This document shows, in pieces, positions 16,850 through 27,239 of a DNA stretch of 64,000 bases. Each line of letters starts with the position of its first letter. Position 1 is the stretch's first letter. Below the pieces are notes generated by a model. The model did not search any database. It was not told the origin of the DNA and saw only the letters and a program-made list of their open reading frames with translations. This DNA comes from Methanocorpusculum sp. (GTDB lineage Archaea; Halobacteriota; Methanomicrobia; Methanomicrobiales; Methanocorpusculaceae), in assembly GCA_017408885.1 (NCBI GenBank), contig JAFQTT010000013.1, positions 19,277 through 83,276 on the forward strand. Reading direction: 5' to 3'. The translations under genes were made by a program, and so were the position numbers.

Positions 16850-18048
16850 ATCCGACAAACAGGCTTGGACAAATGCCGCCGTGCATCAGGCGGCACCTCA
16901 TACCAGCCTTCCGCAATGCCTCTTGAAGCCGCTTCCGTATCACGAATTCTGCCTGAACACTCACGGCATTTGTATCCTTTGCCTTTACCAGCAGAAGTCA
17001 TACGCCCGCCGCAGACAGGACAACGCGGAGATGCACGAACCTCTTTTTTCGCAGCCTTTCTCAGGCAGAACTTTTCAACATGAATAACACCTTTCTGGAA
17101 ACTGCCGAAAACTGTCAGACAGTCACCTTCGATTAACTCCCGCACAATATTCCTGAAAGACTTGGTTGGCTCAAACGCATAGCAGACCACACCCCCAACA
17201 GAAAATGACACATGACCTCCGCGCTGAGTTTTTGGAGCAGAAGTTACAACCCCGTCGAATACATAAGATCTGCCCTCTTCAAATCCGGAAGTTGGAGATA
17301 ATATATGTGCATCCGTTCCCTGATTCGTTTCCCAGATGACAAAACGCTCAACCTCTTCTGATTGAAGATACGACACCGCCTTTTCCACCCATTCACGCGA
17401 CTCGCCGCGGATTCCAAAGAGAACAGGATCTTTTCCATGCGGGATGCAAACTGGCTTTTCTGCTGCAAAATCCCACGTATCAAAGCAATGCGGGAATGTC
17501 TCTTCTGCCGACTTCCGAAAAGAATCCGCGTCAAACACCCTTGGAGTTCCAAACGCGTCAGGCTTTCTGTATGCAAGATACTCATAGGTTTTATCAGGCA
17601 GTTCTGCTGAAACAGCAGCCAGCGCACCGATTAAACCGCGGCAATTTTTATACCCTTTATAGATTGCACCAATTGAATCAAGAACAGCCTTCGCTTCATC
17701 CACAGTACAGAATCCCCGAAGCGCCGAGTAGTAAAAATCAGGAGCAGGCTTTGTCTCACACACCACAAATCCGGGATTTGTATTCAGGCAGTCAAACATT
17801 GCATACTTATCGATAAACCTCTCCGCGGTTTGTGACGCAATTTCAGCACCTCCTTCGAACTCGATGCACACCGCAGCATTCCCGCGTGTTTTCCAGGGCA
17901 CATTCGGATTCAAGCGAATTAAACGCATATTTTTGATGATACAGCCCTGCATCTCAAGTGCTTCAGCTACCAAAGCACCAAGATATGTAGTACACATACC
18001 ATCCGGAGAATCCGTATCATCAAGCCCAAGGAACATAGAAGTATACAT
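16834..18048 (-). CDS. tiaS: tRNA(Ile2) 2-agmatinylcytidine synthetase TiaS
   Basis: This archaea-specific enzyme attaches agmatine to C34 of tRNA-Ile(CAU), so that it reads AUA. The N-terminus has the GLDDTDSPDGMCTTY signature. An OB-fold lies near residues 265-335 and a C-terminal zinc ribbon near 343-366 (CPVCGGRM and CRECSG). At 404 residues it is full length. A second in-frame ATG four codons on (18036) is an alternative start. The 3' end overlaps the lipoprotein gene by 16 bases in the tail-to-tail sense. Confidence 0.94.
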   Translation of the reverse strand: MYTSMFLGLDDTDSPDGMCTTYLGALVAEALEMQGCIIKNMRLIRLNPNVPWKTRGNAAVCIEFEGGAEIASQTAERFIDKYAMFDCLNTNPGFVVCETKPAPDFYYSALRGFCTVDEAKAVLDSIGAIYKGYKNCRGLIGALAAVSAELPDKTYEYLAYRKPDAFGTPRVFDADSFRKSAEETFPHCFDTWDFAAEKPVCIPHGKDPVLFGIRGESREWVEKAVSYLQSEEVERFVIWETNQGTDAHILSPTSGFEEGRSYVFDGVVTSAPKTQRGGHVSFSVGGVVCYAFEPTKSFRNIVRELIEGDCLTVFGSFQKGVIHVEKFCLRKAAKKEVRASPRCPVCGGRMTSAGKGKGYKCRECSGRIRDTEAASRGIAEGWYEVPPDARRHLSKPVCRIQNDS

Positions 18049-18134
18049 TTATTGGACGTGAAAGAAAGATAGGGTTTTCCCTCCTCATCCAAGAGATATA
18101 TAACTAATTCAGTGGAAAATATAGATAACAGAGC

Positions 18135-19019
18135 ATGTACGGAATAATTGATATAGGCTCAAATACAATCCGGCTTGTCTTATATGACGTACAAGACGGC
18201 AGAATAAGACCAATGCTGAATAAAAAAATAACAGCAGGTCTTGCAGGCTACGTCAAAAAAGGGCGCATGACGGAAAAAGGAATTAAGAAACTCATCGAAG
18301 TACTGACAGAGTTTTCTGAAATTCTACCATACATTCAGATAAAAGAAATATTCTGCCTTGCAACCGCTTCCCTTCGAAATATAGAAAACACAGATGAAGT
18401 ATGCACCGCAGTTAAGATTCGGTGCGGATTTGATATCATTGTACTCTCAGGCGAAGAGGAAGCACTCTACGACTACTATGGCGCTATGCAGTCTGTAAAT
18501 GAACCTGCCGGAGTTGTAATTGACATTGGCGGCGGAAGTACCGAATTCGTATTCTATATGGAAAATTCCATCAGCAAAATACTCTCAATTCCAATAGGTT
18601 CTCTTACTGCATACTCCGCGTATGTAAAAGACATTATTCCAACTGCAAAGGAAAGAAAAGAGATAGAGTCTGCAATGGAATCTGCAATGTCTGAAATCTT
18701 TGAAAAGTCCCCGGATGTTATCTGCGGAGTTGGAGGTTCGATTCGTGCAGCAGTTAAAGTATACAATGAAATTTTCCCAACGCTTCCAAAAGGAAGAGTT
18801 CAAATATCATCGCTCGCATCCCTGCTTAAAGTAAGAAAAGACATTCTTGCAAAAGCCATTCTAAAAACAGCGCCCGAGAGGATTCACACGTTTGTCCCGG
18901 GGCTTGTTCTGCTCTGCACGATTGCACAAAAATGGAACATCAAAGAGCTTACAGTCAGCACATCCGGTGTTAAAGAAGGATTTTTGACAGAAAAACTGAA
19001 TGAAAGAGGGGTGCTCTGA
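18135..19019 (+). CDS. ppx: Ppx/GppA-family phosphatase
   Basis: An ASKHA-fold phosphatase that hydrolyses polyphosphate or guanosine pentaphosphate. Visible elements are DIGSNTIRL near the N-terminus, the central DIGGGSTEF and CGVGGSIRA. At 294 residues it lacks the C-terminal HD-like domains of E. coli Ppx, as in short forms. The stop overlaps the start of ppk1 by 1 base (TGATG), so polyphosphate making and breaking are probably co-regulated. Whether the protein acts as exopolyphosphatase or as a sensor is not decided by sequence. Confidence 0.92.
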   Translation: MYGIIDIGSNTIRLVLYDVQDGRIRPMLNKKITAGLAGYVKKGRMTEKGIKKLIEVLTEFSEILPYIQIKEIFCLATASLRNIENTDEVCTAVKIRCGFDIIVLSGEEEALYDYYGAMQSVNEPAGVVIDIGGGSTEFVFYMENSISKILSIPIGSLTAYSAYVKDIIPTAKERKEIESAMESAMSEIFEKSPDVICGVGGSIRAAVKVYNEIFPTLPKGRVQISSLASLLKVRKDILAKAILKTAPERIHTFVPGLVLLCTIAQKWNIKELTVSTSGVKEGFLTEKLNERGVL

Positions 19020-21118
19020 TGCCGACATATATGCAGAACCGTGAGCTTTCGTGGATTCGGTTCAACGAGAGAGTGCTTGCAGAAGCGGCAGATGAATCTG
19101 TGCCGCTTTTAGAGAGACTAAAGTTCCTGTCAATATTTACAAGCAACTTAGATGAATTCTTCATGATTCGGGTTGGAAGTCTCTTCGATTTGCAATCCGT
19201 CAATGCCGGAGCGCTCGATTCAAAGACAGGGATGACACCCAAAGAACAGCTCGATAAACTGTATGCGAGTGTACATCCGCTCATTAAAAAACGTGATGAG
19301 GTGTACTTCAACCTTGAGAGAAAACTTCGCGGAGCAGGCGTCTTTAATCTCTCGATTGCTGAACTCTCAATCGAGGAGTACAGATTTGTCAGGAAGTACT
19401 ATGAACAGGAGATTGCCCCCATCTTATCTCCGCAGATTGTTGATTCACATCATCCGTTCCCGCATCTTCAAAACAAAGTCCTGCACATAGGAGTGATGCT
19501 CAAAGAAGGAGAAAAGAGCCTCTTTGGCGTAATTCCAGTCCCGCAGTCTCTTCCGGATATTGTAAGAATTCCGGGCAAAGGTCTTCGATACATAAGAATC
19601 GAGGAAATCATTCTCGACAATGTCGAGACAATATTTTCGATGTATAGGATTTCCGAGAAGACGACTCTCTGCATCACAAGGAATGCAGACATCAATCCGG
19701 ATGACGAGGCGTTTGATGTAAATCAGGACTTTCGTGAGAAGATGCAGAGGCTCTTGTACGAAAGACGCCGCCTTGCAGCAGTAAGGCTTGAGCTGAACTC
19801 TCCTGTAACATCAGAGTTTTGCAAATATCTTTGCGAGACATTAGAACTCACGCCAAAACAGGTTTTCATTTCAAGAGCCCCGCTGATGCTTTCATATGCA
19901 TTCTCTCTTGCAGGTGATGAGAAAAAGCACCTGCTCTATAAACCGTTTACTCCATGCAGAACCGCAGGAGTATCAGGAGATACGATGTTTAGACAGCTCG
20001 CAAAAAGAGACATCCTGCTGTCATATCCTTTCGAAAGCATGGCTCCTTTTCTCCGGCTGATAAAAGAGGCGGCAAATGATAAGAATGTCGTATCCATCAA
20101 AATTACAATCTACCGCCTGGCCAGAAAAGCAAAACTCGTGGATTACCTTTGCCGTGCTGCCGAGAATGGAAAAGATGTTACGGTCTTTATCGAACTTCGA
20201 GCCAGGTTTGATGAGCAGAATAACATTGACTGGTCAGAGAGGCTTGAGGATGCCGGATGTAAGATTATCTATGGATTTGAGGAATACAAAATTCACTCCA
20301 AGGTATGTCTGATTACCCGCAGGGAAAAGAATACAGTCCGCTACTACACACAGATTGGAACCGGAAACTACAACGAAAGAACAGCCGAACAGTACACTGA
20401 TGTGTCTCTTATGACCTCAAACCAGATTATAGGCCGTGAGGCAAATGAGTTTTTCCGCAACATGGCGCTTGGAAATCTCTTAGGCGAGTATGAACTTCTT
20501 TTAGTATCGCCTGTAAGCCTGAAAAAGACTGTACTGCGCCTGATTGATGAGGAAACCGCAAAAGGTGCAAACGGCAGGATTCTTGTAAAGATTAATTCAA
20601 TGACTGATGTAGATATTATCGAACATCTTCAAAAGGCCTCATGTGCCGGTGTACAGATTGATCTGATAATTCGCGGAATCTGCTGTATCCTGCCTGGAAT
20701 ACCAGGTGTTACTGAGAATATCAGAGTTCGAAGCATTGTCGGGCGGTTTCTTGAGCATTCCAGAATTTATGTCTTCGGCAAAGGTGATTCCAGGAAGATG
20801 TATATTGCATCAGCCGATTTTATGACCAGAAACACCGAGCGCCGCGTTGAGGTGGCATGTCCTATCTACAGCCCTGCTGTAAAAGAGAAACTGATGCATA
20901 TCCTGGAAACCGAACTCTCCGATACGGTGAAAGCCAGAATGATGACTTCAGACGGAAGTTATGTAAGAGTTGCAGGAGATGGTGTTGACAGTCAGCAGGT
21001 TTTGATGGATGAAGCAGGAGAGACTGATATACCAGAACAGGTGGAAGGGTTTGTAAGATCCATGATTCAGAGATTTGTCGGGACGAACATAAATGTTCAG
21101 AGAAACACGACACATTAA
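19019..21118 (+). CDS. ppk1: Polyphosphate kinase 1
   Basis: PPK1 makes inorganic polyphosphate from ATP. The N-terminal motif NRELSWIRFNERVLAEA is diagnostic. The two phospholipase-D-like halves hold the catalytic histidine in KIHSKVCLI (about residue 425) and a second in EHSRIYVF (about residue 579). GTGNYNERTA and MYIASADFMTRN are also conserved. At 699 residues it is full length. It forms a two-gene operon with ppx. PPK1 is patchily distributed in archaea. Confidence 0.96.
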   Translation: MPTYMQNRELSWIRFNERVLAEAADESVPLLERLKFLSIFTSNLDEFFMIRVGSLFDLQSVNAGALDSKTGMTPKEQLDKLYASVHPLIKKRDEVYFNLERKLRGAGVFNLSIAELSIEEYRFVRKYYEQEIAPILSPQIVDSHHPFPHLQNKVLHIGVMLKEGEKSLFGVIPVPQSLPDIVRIPGKGLRYIRIEEIILDNVETIFSMYRISEKTTLCITRNADINPDDEAFDVNQDFREKMQRLLYERRRLAAVRLELNSPVTSEFCKYLCETLELTPKQVFISRAPLMLSYAFSLAGDEKKHLLYKPFTPCRTAGVSGDTMFRQLAKRDILLSYPFESMAPFLRLIKEAANDKNVVSIKITIYRLARKAKLVDYLCRAAENGKDVTVFIELRARFDEQNNIDWSERLEDAGCKIIYGFEEYKIHSKVCLITRREKNTVRYYTQIGTGNYNERTAEQYTDVSLMTSNQIIGREANEFFRNMALGNLLGEYELLLVSPVSLKKTVLRLIDEETAKGANGRILVKINSMTDVDIIEHLQKASCAGVQIDLIIRGICCILPGIPGVTENIRVRSIVGRFLEHSRIYVFGKGDSRKMYIASADFMTRNTERRVEVACPIYSPAVKEKLMHILETELSDTVKARMMTSDGSYVRVAGDGVDSQQVLMDEAGETDIPEQVEGFVRSMIQRFVGTNINVQRNTTH

Positions 21119-21149
21119 TCTCTAATCAGCGGCAATTCTTATCTAACAC

Positions 21150-22073
21150 ATGCGATACTATCTCCGAAAAGACACCTTAATCGTCAGAGGTAACTTCCGT
21201 GCGGCAAGCAACGGGGCTGAAGGAGGGTTAAAGGATGCAAGAACCCTGCTGAATGTCACAGTACCCCGCGGATTTTCGGAGAACGCATCAGAATATCTTG
21301 AAAGAGTGTCAGCAAGGAATGGATTTCTTGCCCCATACTTCGGGCTTCTGACAGCAGTACCTATAACAAATCTCTGTATTGCCCAGTATGATTACATCAC
21401 AGCCTTTGTAACAGCCGCAGTTTCGGACAGAAACCGTACAATTAACATCATCGTAACATCAGAAAAGCCGCTGACTGATGCGGCTCTTCTTGGTGCCATG
21501 ATGATGGTAACTGAGGCCAAGATGAAAGTAATCTTAGAGAGAAAGCTTCCATCAACTGCCCTGTCAACCGATGCAGTAATCGTGGCCGCAGAAAAAAGCG
21601 GATGTGCCGCTGAAGAGTTTGCAGGACCTCTGACTGAGATTGGAATGAGGATTACAAAGGCAGTATCACATGCCTTAACTGAAGCGTTTGTCAGATTCGA
21701 TAACTACCTCTTAACCAACTGGGGAGTTTCACGCGGATGGGGAGGGGGTGCTAACGCAGCACTTCTCAAAAGAAAGCGGCCGTCATTTTTTATCTTCAGC
21801 AGATACGGCGGAGAGCACTGGAACGAATGGATTCCGGAAGGCTGCCCGTATCATCCGTGTCATAAATTTGAAGAACAGAGGTGCGACTTCTGCTACTGCC
21901 CGTTATACCCATGTCATGACAGTGAATTTTCAGAGGAGATAGAAGCCCCGCAGGGAAAAATCCAGAGCTGTATGGACTGCCGCTTCATACACGAACCATC
22001 TGTTGTTGAGCACTTAAAAGCAAATCCTGAAGCGGGAATGGCTGAACTGAAAGCGGTTCTGAAAAACAGATAA
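21150..22073 (+). CDS. cbiZ: CbiZ-like adenosylcobinamide amidohydrolase fused to a cysteine-rich domain
   Basis: The N-terminal part (about 1-210) is a CbiZ-type amidohydrolase, which archaea use to salvage cobinamides. Recognisable parts are FGLLTAVPI, the TAAVSDRNRT-like region and the TDAVIVA and VSHALTEA segments. The C-terminal part (about 220-280) is the separate cysteine-rich small domain, with CPYHPCH, CDFCYCPLYPC and CMDC, probably a metal site. The fusion may couple corrinoid salvage to metal or redox sensing. It starts 31 bases after ppk1 on the same strand and could be the operon's third gene. Confidence 0.85.
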   Translation: MRYYLRKDTLIVRGNFRAASNGAEGGLKDARTLLNVTVPRGFSENASEYLERVSARNGFLAPYFGLLTAVPITNLCIAQYDYITAFVTAAVSDRNRTINIIVTSEKPLTDAALLGAMMMVTEAKMKVILERKLPSTALSTDAVIVAAEKSGCAAEEFAGPLTEIGMRITKAVSHALTEAFVRFDNYLLTNWGVSRGWGGGANAALLKRKRPSFFIFSRYGGEHWNEWIPEGCPYHPCHKFEEQRCDFCYCPLYPCHDSEFSEEIEAPQGKIQSCMDCRFIHEPSVVEHLKANPEAGMAELKAVLKNR

Positions 22074-22090
22074 AACAAAGGGTAAAACCC

Positions 22091-22252
22091 TTACTTCTTC
22101 TTTTTGGGATTCGATTTACATGCAGCACATCCGCCGCCGCATCCGCATCCGCAGTCGCCGTTCATAGACTTGCGGACCATTTTCACGAAAAAGAAAAGGA
22201 TTGCCGCGGCAACCGCTACAAAAGCGATTCCCCAGACAACATCAGAAACCAA
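22091..22252 (-). CDS. FeoB-associated cysteine-rich membrane protein
   Basis: A 53-residue protein with a single membrane helix (about 6-25) and a C-terminal cluster [15 protein letters not shown] with a lysine tail, the hallmark of the small FeoB-associated family. I place the start at a TTG (22252) rather than the longer frame from 22303, because GGAGGT lies 7 bases before it and the family begins just ahead of the helix. This start overlaps the feoB stop by 11 bases, so translation is probably coupled. It likely helps FeoB assembly or hands over iron. Confidence 0.82.
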   Translation of the reverse strand: MVSDVVWGIAFVAVAAAILFFFVKMVRKSMNGDCGCGCGGGCAACKSNPKKKK

Positions 22253-24200
22253 GGAGAAGACCTCCCTGGTAGACGATGAATGAGACAACCCATGCAACGA
22301 CAAGCATCAATGCTGCGGCAAAGATGGTAAACTTCCATGAGCCGGACTCCTTTTTGATGGTGAAGAGTGCTGCAAGACATGGAACGTAGAGCAGGACAAA
22401 GACCATGAAGGAGACTGAAGACAGCGGAGTGAACAGATTAATCAGTACATCTCCTAAAGCTTCCTCGCCGACACCGAAGAGAGTTCCAAAGGTACCGACA
22501 ACAACTTCCTTTGCGAGAAGTCCCATGATAATTGCGACTGCCGCTTCTGCAAAGCCGAATCCGAGAGGCTCAAAGATAGGTGCGATTGCAGATCCGATCA
22601 TACCAAGCACGGAGTCAAGAGATCCGTACTCAACGCCGAATGGAAGGGATGCTAAGAGCCAGACAACCAGACATGCTGCAAAGATAATTGTTCCGGCGCG
22701 GACTAAGAACTCCTTTGCGTTGTTCCAGGTGTGGAGTAAGACACCCTTGATGGTTGGAAGTCTGTATGGAGGCAGTTCTAAGACAAACTCGGTCTTTCCT
22801 GCCTTGAATACAGTGTGTCTTAAGGCGATACCCACAAGCAGTGCGACAACGATTCCAAGGAAGTAGAGCGCAAACATTGCAATACCCTGCCACTCCGGAG
22901 CGAAGAAGATTCCAACGAACAGAATGTAGACCGGCATTCTTGCACCGCAGGACATGTACGGAGTAAGGAGCATGGTGAGTTTTCTGTCGCGCTCGGACTC
23001 TAAGGTTCTGGTTGCCATGATTGCCGGAACACTGCATCCGAATCCGAGAATCATCGGAATGAATGATTTTCCGTGCAGACCTAAGGCATGCATGATTCTA
23101 TCCATTAATACTGCAACACGTGCAAGATATCCTGATGCCTCCATGATTGAGAGCAGGAAGAACATGATAATAATGTTCGGCAGGAATACAATGACACCTC
23201 CAACGCCGCCAATGATTCCGTCAACAACTAATGAAGTCACCCAGTCCGGTGCGGAAACTGCGGCAAGTCCTTCCCCGCATACTTCTCCAAGCCATCCGAA
23301 GAATGTCTCAATCCACTCCATAGGCGGTGCGCCGAGGGTAAAGACGAGCTGGAAGATGACGTACATGATAAGCGCGAAAATCGGGAATCCAAGCCAGCGG
23401 TTGGTTAAGATTCTGTCAATTCTGCCGGTCTGGCTTTTTCCGCCTGCCTGCATGTGGTGAACTGATTCGTGAAGAACACCTGCGATGTATGCGTAGCGTG
23501 CGTCAGCGATAACTTCTGCGATATCTGCGCCACACATGTTTTCGATGTGCTTTCTGGTTGAGGTAATCTCTGCCGGCTCATCTTCGGTATTGTTTAAGAG
23601 AGCAAATAACGCATCGAAACGTTCTGACGGAGTTTTGGCAATCTCTGCGATGTGCTCTTCGAGCTCTTCAGAGTATCTTGGAAGAATATTTGACGCAGCA
23701 GGTTTTCCAATGATTGCTTTTAATAAATCCTCGCGTCCTGTTTTGTCGATTGCTTCGATTTTGACAACCGGAACGCCAAGGAGTTTGGAAAGTTTGTTTG
23801 TATCGATGACAAAGCCCTCTGCTTCGGCGTACTTGTTCATGTTGAGTGCCAGAACAAGCGGACAGCCAAGCTCGATTAACTGCATCGTTAAGTAGAGGTT
23901 GCGCTCCAAGTGTGCTGCATCAACGATGTTGACTACAACATCCGGCTTTTCGTTTCTGAGATATTCGGCAGCGATTTCCTCATCTAACGCACGGGAGGAT
24001 AAACTGTAGGTTCCAGGCAGGTCAACGATTTCGAATGTATATCCGTTGTACTCTGCTTTGCCTTCCATGCGTTCGACAGACACGGTCTTTCCCGGCCAGT
24101 TTCCAACATGGTTTCTCATGCCGGTTAATGCATTGAAGAGAGTGGTCTTTCCGGCATTCGGGTTTCCGGCAAGAGCAACCGTTAATTTCTTGTCGCTCAT
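22242..24200 (-). CDS. feoB: Ferrous iron transporter FeoB
   Basis: FeoB takes up Fe2+ across the membrane. An N-terminal GTPase domain carries [12 protein letters not shown] (12-23), DLPGTYSLS and NMNKYAEA. It is followed by the GDI-like helical region, two Gate domains with conserved cysteines ([10 protein letters not shown] and SCGARMPVY) and multiple membrane helices. At 652 residues it is full length. Its ATG overlaps the feoA stop by 4 bases, and a small cysteine-rich partner follows, giving a complete feoA-feoB-accessory operon. Confidence 0.97.
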   Translation of the reverse strand: MSDKKLTVALAGNPNAGKTTLFNALTGMRNHVGNWPGKTVSVERMEGKAEYNGYTFEIVDLPGTYSLSSRALDEEIAAEYLRNEKPDVVVNIVDAAHLERNLYLTMQLIELGCPLVLALNMNKYAEAEGFVIDTNKLSKLLGVPVVKIEAIDKTGREDLLKAIIGKPAASNILPRYSEELEEHIAEIAKTPSERFDALFALLNNTEDEPAEITSTRKHIENMCGADIAEVIADARYAYIAGVLHESVHHMQAGGKSQTGRIDRILTNRWLGFPIFALIMYVIFQLVFTLGAPPMEWIETFFGWLGEVCGEGLAAVSAPDWVTSLVVDGIIGGVGGVIVFLPNIIIMFFLLSIMEASGYLARVAVLMDRIMHALGLHGKSFIPMILGFGCSVPAIMATRTLESERDRKLTMLLTPYMSCGARMPVYILFVGIFFAPEWQGIAMFALYFLGIVVALLVGIALRHTVFKAGKTEFVLELPPYRLPTIKGVLLHTWNNAKEFLVRAGTIIFAACLVVWLLASLPFGVEYGSLDSVLGMIGSAIAPIFEPLGFGFAEAAVAIIMGLLAKEVVVGTFGTLFGVGEEALGDVLINLFTPLSSVSFMVFVLLYVPCLAALFTIKKESGSWKFTIFAAALMLVVAWVVSFIVYQGGLLLGF

Positions 24201-24439
24201 ATGGTTTTCACCTCGATTCCTTCAGCTTCCTTTTTGCGCAGTGCAAGGCGGCAGCCTTTTACTTCCAGAACAATCGGGTCACCAAGCGGTGCCTCGCCGC
24301 ATACGGTAACACGGGAACCGCATGTCATGCCAAGCTCAAGAAGTCTTCTGCGAAGGTCTTCGCTTACTCCGTTGAACTTTGCAATCTGTACTGTCAGTCC
24401 GGGCTTTACGTCCCGAAGAGACATGCTTGTCTTCTGCAT
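24197..24439 (-). CDS. feoA: FeoA, SH3-like iron transport accessory
   Basis: A single SH3-like FeoA domain, about 80 residues from this start. It shows the family pattern LRDVKPG, the RRLLELGM segment and a [15 protein letters not shown] core. The longest frame begins at 24502, but a TATA element at 24465-24470 would put transcription near 24440, so the internal ATG at 24439 (leaderless) fits better. Another ATG lies at 24424. It is first in the feo operon and is preceded by a cluster of TCCGAA/TTCGGA inverted repeats that are probably regulatory. Confidence 0.9.
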   Translation of the reverse strand: MQKTSMSLRDVKPGLTVQIAKFNGVSEDLRRRLLELGMTCGSRVTVCGEAPLGDPIVLEVKGCRLALRKKEAEGIEVKTI

Positions 24440-24464
24440 GGGATGTATGTTTTTTGTTCGGTTG

Positions 24465-24470
24465 ATATAA
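24465..24470 (-). promoter_or_regulatory. TATA box of the feo operon
   Basis: On the minus strand this reads TTATAT inside GCTTATATCA. It is about 26-31 bases ahead of the chosen feoA start, as expected for a leaderless archaeal transcript. A repeat-type operator lies immediately upstream. Confidence 0.6.
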
Positions 24471-24476
24471 GCTGAA

Positions 24477-24616
24477 TCCGAATAAGTTTCGGAAGAGTTC
24501 AATTATCCGAAATTTTTTCGGATTGAAAAATGCATTCCGAAAATACGCGCAGGAAAGATTTTATTTGAGTAAATATCTTATGAAGAGAGTTTTTCGGATT
24601 TGCCAAATTTTCCGAA
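24477..24616. promoter_or_regulatory. Cluster of TCCGAA-N5-TTCGGA operator-like sites upstream of feoA
   Basis: Two copies of the same arrangement, TCCGAA, five bases, TTCGGA, sit at 24477-24493 and 24506-24522. A single half-site lies at 24536-24541, and an outward-facing pair (TTCGGA 24593-24598, TCCGAA 24611-24616) follows. The first copy abuts the TATA box and would cover the TFB-binding element. The identical spacer length in both copies argues for binding by a dimeric regulator, plausibly a DtxR-family iron sensor given the downstream genes, although the motif does not resemble the bacterial DtxR box. Confidence 0.65.
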
Positions 24617-24827
24617 AAAGTTCCGGCTCGTGTTTATTACAACCGAACAACAGAATAAATTATGGAGGCGGTAACAAAAAACAGACATAGATTCCGCGGG
24701 ATTTTGCGCAGTACAGGCATATCGTGACCTAAGCCTAAAATATCAATACAGGCTTCTCTTAAAAATATAAATACACACTTCCTGCATGTAAGGGATGAAA
24801 ACCCTTTTCTTTTCTAAAAAAGTATTT
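24503..24827. other. Intergenic region between feoA and copA
   Basis: No gene is credible. It holds the feo operator cluster (to 24616) and AT-rich sequence. A small stem AAGGG/CCCTT near 24790-24806 lies downstream of the minus-strand copA gene and could contribute to termination. A 21-codon frame at 24662 has no support. Confidence 0.5.
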
Positions 24828-27239
24828 TTATGCAGTCTCAACACCGGTGACTGTAAAGTCCTCAGCTTCGACTGCTGTTTTCAGTTCTGCATCAGAAACC
24901 TCTTTTGCGAGATTTACAACTGCACATTTATCATCAAGGCTTACGTCAACAGTTTCAACACCGTCAACAGCCTGTAATGCGTTTGTTACTGCTTTTACAC
25001 AGTGCTTACACATCATTCCTTCAACATGGATAATCTTCTTCATAGTAATATCACTCATTTGTTTTTCTTCGTAATCAGTTTCACCTTCAGGCTCTCTAAA
25101 CCGTCTAAGACGCAGTGCATTGGACACAACGCAGACGGATGAAAAACTCATTGCAAGGGCAGCGATTCCCGGAGATAATAGAACTCCAAACGGTACATAC
25201 AAAATACCTGCCGCGAGAGGAATGCCTATCGTGTTGTAGATGAATGCCCAGAAGAGATTCTGCTTCACATTTCTGATAACAGCCCGGCTTAACCGAACCG
25301 CTGACGCTGCAGCCTGCGGATTACTGTTTATCAGAACAATATCTGCGGATTCAATCGCGATATCAGTACCCGCACCAACAGCCATCCCGACATCAGCTCT
25401 GGCAAGAGACGGAGCATCATTTATGCCGTCTCCGGCCATGATAACCCGGCGTCCTTCCTCCTGCATTCTGCGGACAGCTGCTTCCTTATCGGATGGAAGA
25501 AGTCCTGCATAGAACTCATCAACACCAATCTCATCTGCAACACGCTTTGCTGTTGCCTCAGAATCGCCTGTGAGCATTACAACCTTTAAGCCCAACTCAT
25601 GAAGAGACTCAACAGCTTTTGCCGAACTCCTGCGGACAGCATCCGAAACAGTAATAATTCCAAGAGGAGTGGTATCCTTCGCAAAGAAAATCACAGCCCG
25701 GTCTTCAGGAACATCCGGGAAATTACCTATAACCCCTGCTTCTCTCATATATGCAGCGTTTCCTGCATAGTACCGGACACCGGAAGCAGCAGCAGTCACC
25801 CCTCTTCCAAGAACAGCTAAAAAGTCATCAACAGCAAAAGGAGTGATGCCCATCTTCTTCGAATAGTCAGTTACGGCCTTTGAGAGCGGATGCTCTGAGG
25901 GCGCTTCGACAGACGCGGCAGATAAAATCAGCTCATCACGCGAGATACCTTCTGCTGCAAAGATGCCGTCAACAGACGGTTTGCCTTCGGTAAGCGTTCC
26001 TGTCTTGTCGAAGACAATTGTATCAGCCTTTCCTGCTGTCTCAAGAGTTTCAGCGGATTTAATCAGGATTCCAAGCGATGCAGCTTTTCCTGTACCAACC
26101 ATCACGGCGACAGGTGTTGCAAGACCTAAAGCACACGGGCATGAGATAACAAGGACTGAGATTGCAACACCAAGCGCAAATGAAAACTCGGCACCGACAA
26201 ACATCCAGATGCAGAATACGAGCAGAGCAATAAGCATCACAGCAGGTACAAAAATACCGGCGACACGATCTGCAAGACGGGCGATTGGAGCTTTGGAAGA
26301 TGAAGCATCACGAACCAGTTCAATAATCTGCGAAAGCGTTGTGTCATCTCCAACTTTCTCAGCACGGAACTTTATGTTTCCGTAAAGACAGATTGTTCCA
26401 GCCTGAACAGCATCTCCGACACGTTTTGCAACAGGCATGCTTTCACCAGTCAGAACTGAGGAATCAACAGAAGAACTTCCTTCAGTTACCGTGCCGTCAA
26501 CAGGAATTTTTCCGCCGGGACGGACAACTACAATATCCCCAACAGAAACATCAGAGATTGGAACAGTAAGCTCTTCGCCGTTTCTTAGAATCGTTGCAGT
26601 CTTTGGAGCAAGGTCTAAGAGTTTTGTAATCGCCTCGGTTGTTTTTCCCTTCGAGCGGGATTCAAGATACTTACCAACTGTAACAAGCGTGAGAATAGTT
26701 CCTGCGGACTCAAAGTAGAAGTGTGACGGAGGATATCCAAGAAGAATCGCGAAAAGTACAACTGTACTGTAGATAAAAGCTGCACCGGCTCCGACAGCCA
26801 CAAGCGAATCCATATTCGGAGACCTGCGGAAAAGTGCCGGGATTCCCTGCAGGAAGAACTTGCGGTTCAGAATTATAATCGGGATTACAATTACAAACTG
26901 AAGAATGCCTGAAACTTCTGCTGAGAGAGGAAGCCCTGCCATATGTCCCATGCTTATTACAAGAAGCGGAACTAAAAGGCAAAGAGATGCAATCAGCCGC
27001 TTTTTCATGTGTACGTGTTCTGGAGCTACGGCTTTTCTTCCGGAAAGAGCCTTGTATCCGGCATTTTTTACAGCATCGATAATAATCTCATCGCTGACGC
27101 TGTCTGATTCTACCTCAAGCGTGTTTGCAAGCAGATTCACACGTGCTGCATTAACACCTGAGATTTTCGATACGGCACGCTCTACGTTTAATGCGCATGC
27201 CTGGCATGACATGCCAAGGACAGTATATGTTTGTTTCAT
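24828..27239 (-). CDS. copA: Copper-transporting P1B-type ATPase with two terminal HMA domains
   Basis: A CopA-type pump that exports Cu(I) using ATP. An N-terminal HMA domain with GMSCQAC (9-15) is followed by eight membrane helices. The transport motif CPC lies near residue 366 and the phosphorylation site DKTGT near 410, with [11 protein letters not shown] in the ATP-binding region. Unusually, a second HMA domain with GMMCKHC near residue 745 forms the last 70 residues, like a fused CopZ chaperone. At 803 residues it is long for this reason. Its ATG overlaps the stop of the Sua5 gene (ATGA), so it is last in a three-gene operon. Confidence 0.95.
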   Translation of the reverse strand: MKQTYTVLGMSCQACALNVERAVSKISGVNAARVNLLANTLEVESDSVSDEIIIDAVKNAGYKALSGRKAVAPEHVHMKKRLIASLCLLVPLLVISMGHMAGLPLSAEVSGILQFVIVIPIIILNRKFFLQGIPALFRRSPNMDSLVAVGAGAAFIYSTVVLFAILLGYPPSHFYFESAGTILTLVTVGKYLESRSKGKTTEAITKLLDLAPKTATILRNGEELTVPISDVSVGDIVVVRPGGKIPVDGTVTEGSSSVDSSVLTGESMPVAKRVGDAVQAGTICLYGNIKFRAEKVGDDTTLSQIIELVRDASSSKAPIARLADRVAGIFVPAVMLIALLVFCIWMFVGAEFSFALGVAISVLVISCPCALGLATPVAVMVGTGKAASLGILIKSAETLETAGKADTIVFDKTGTLTEGKPSVDGIFAAEGISRDELILSAASVEAPSEHPLSKAVTDYSKKMGITPFAVDDFLAVLGRGVTAAASGVRYYAGNAAYMREAGVIGNFPDVPEDRAVIFFAKDTTPLGIITVSDAVRRSSAKAVESLHELGLKVVMLTGDSEATAKRVADEIGVDEFYAGLLPSDKEAAVRRMQEEGRRVIMAGDGINDAPSLARADVGMAVGAGTDIAIESADIVLINSNPQAAASAVRLSRAVIRNVKQNLFWAFIYNTIGIPLAAGILYVPFGVLLSPGIAALAMSFSSVCVVSNALRLRRFREPEGETDYEEKQMSDITMKKIIHVEGMMCKHCVKAVTNALQAVDGVETVDVSLDDKCAVVNLAKEVSDAELKTAVEAEDFTVTGVETA

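Noticed and set aside
24662..24727. 21-codon frame between feoA and copA
   Set aside because: No ribosome binding site and no recognisable sequence; probably chance.
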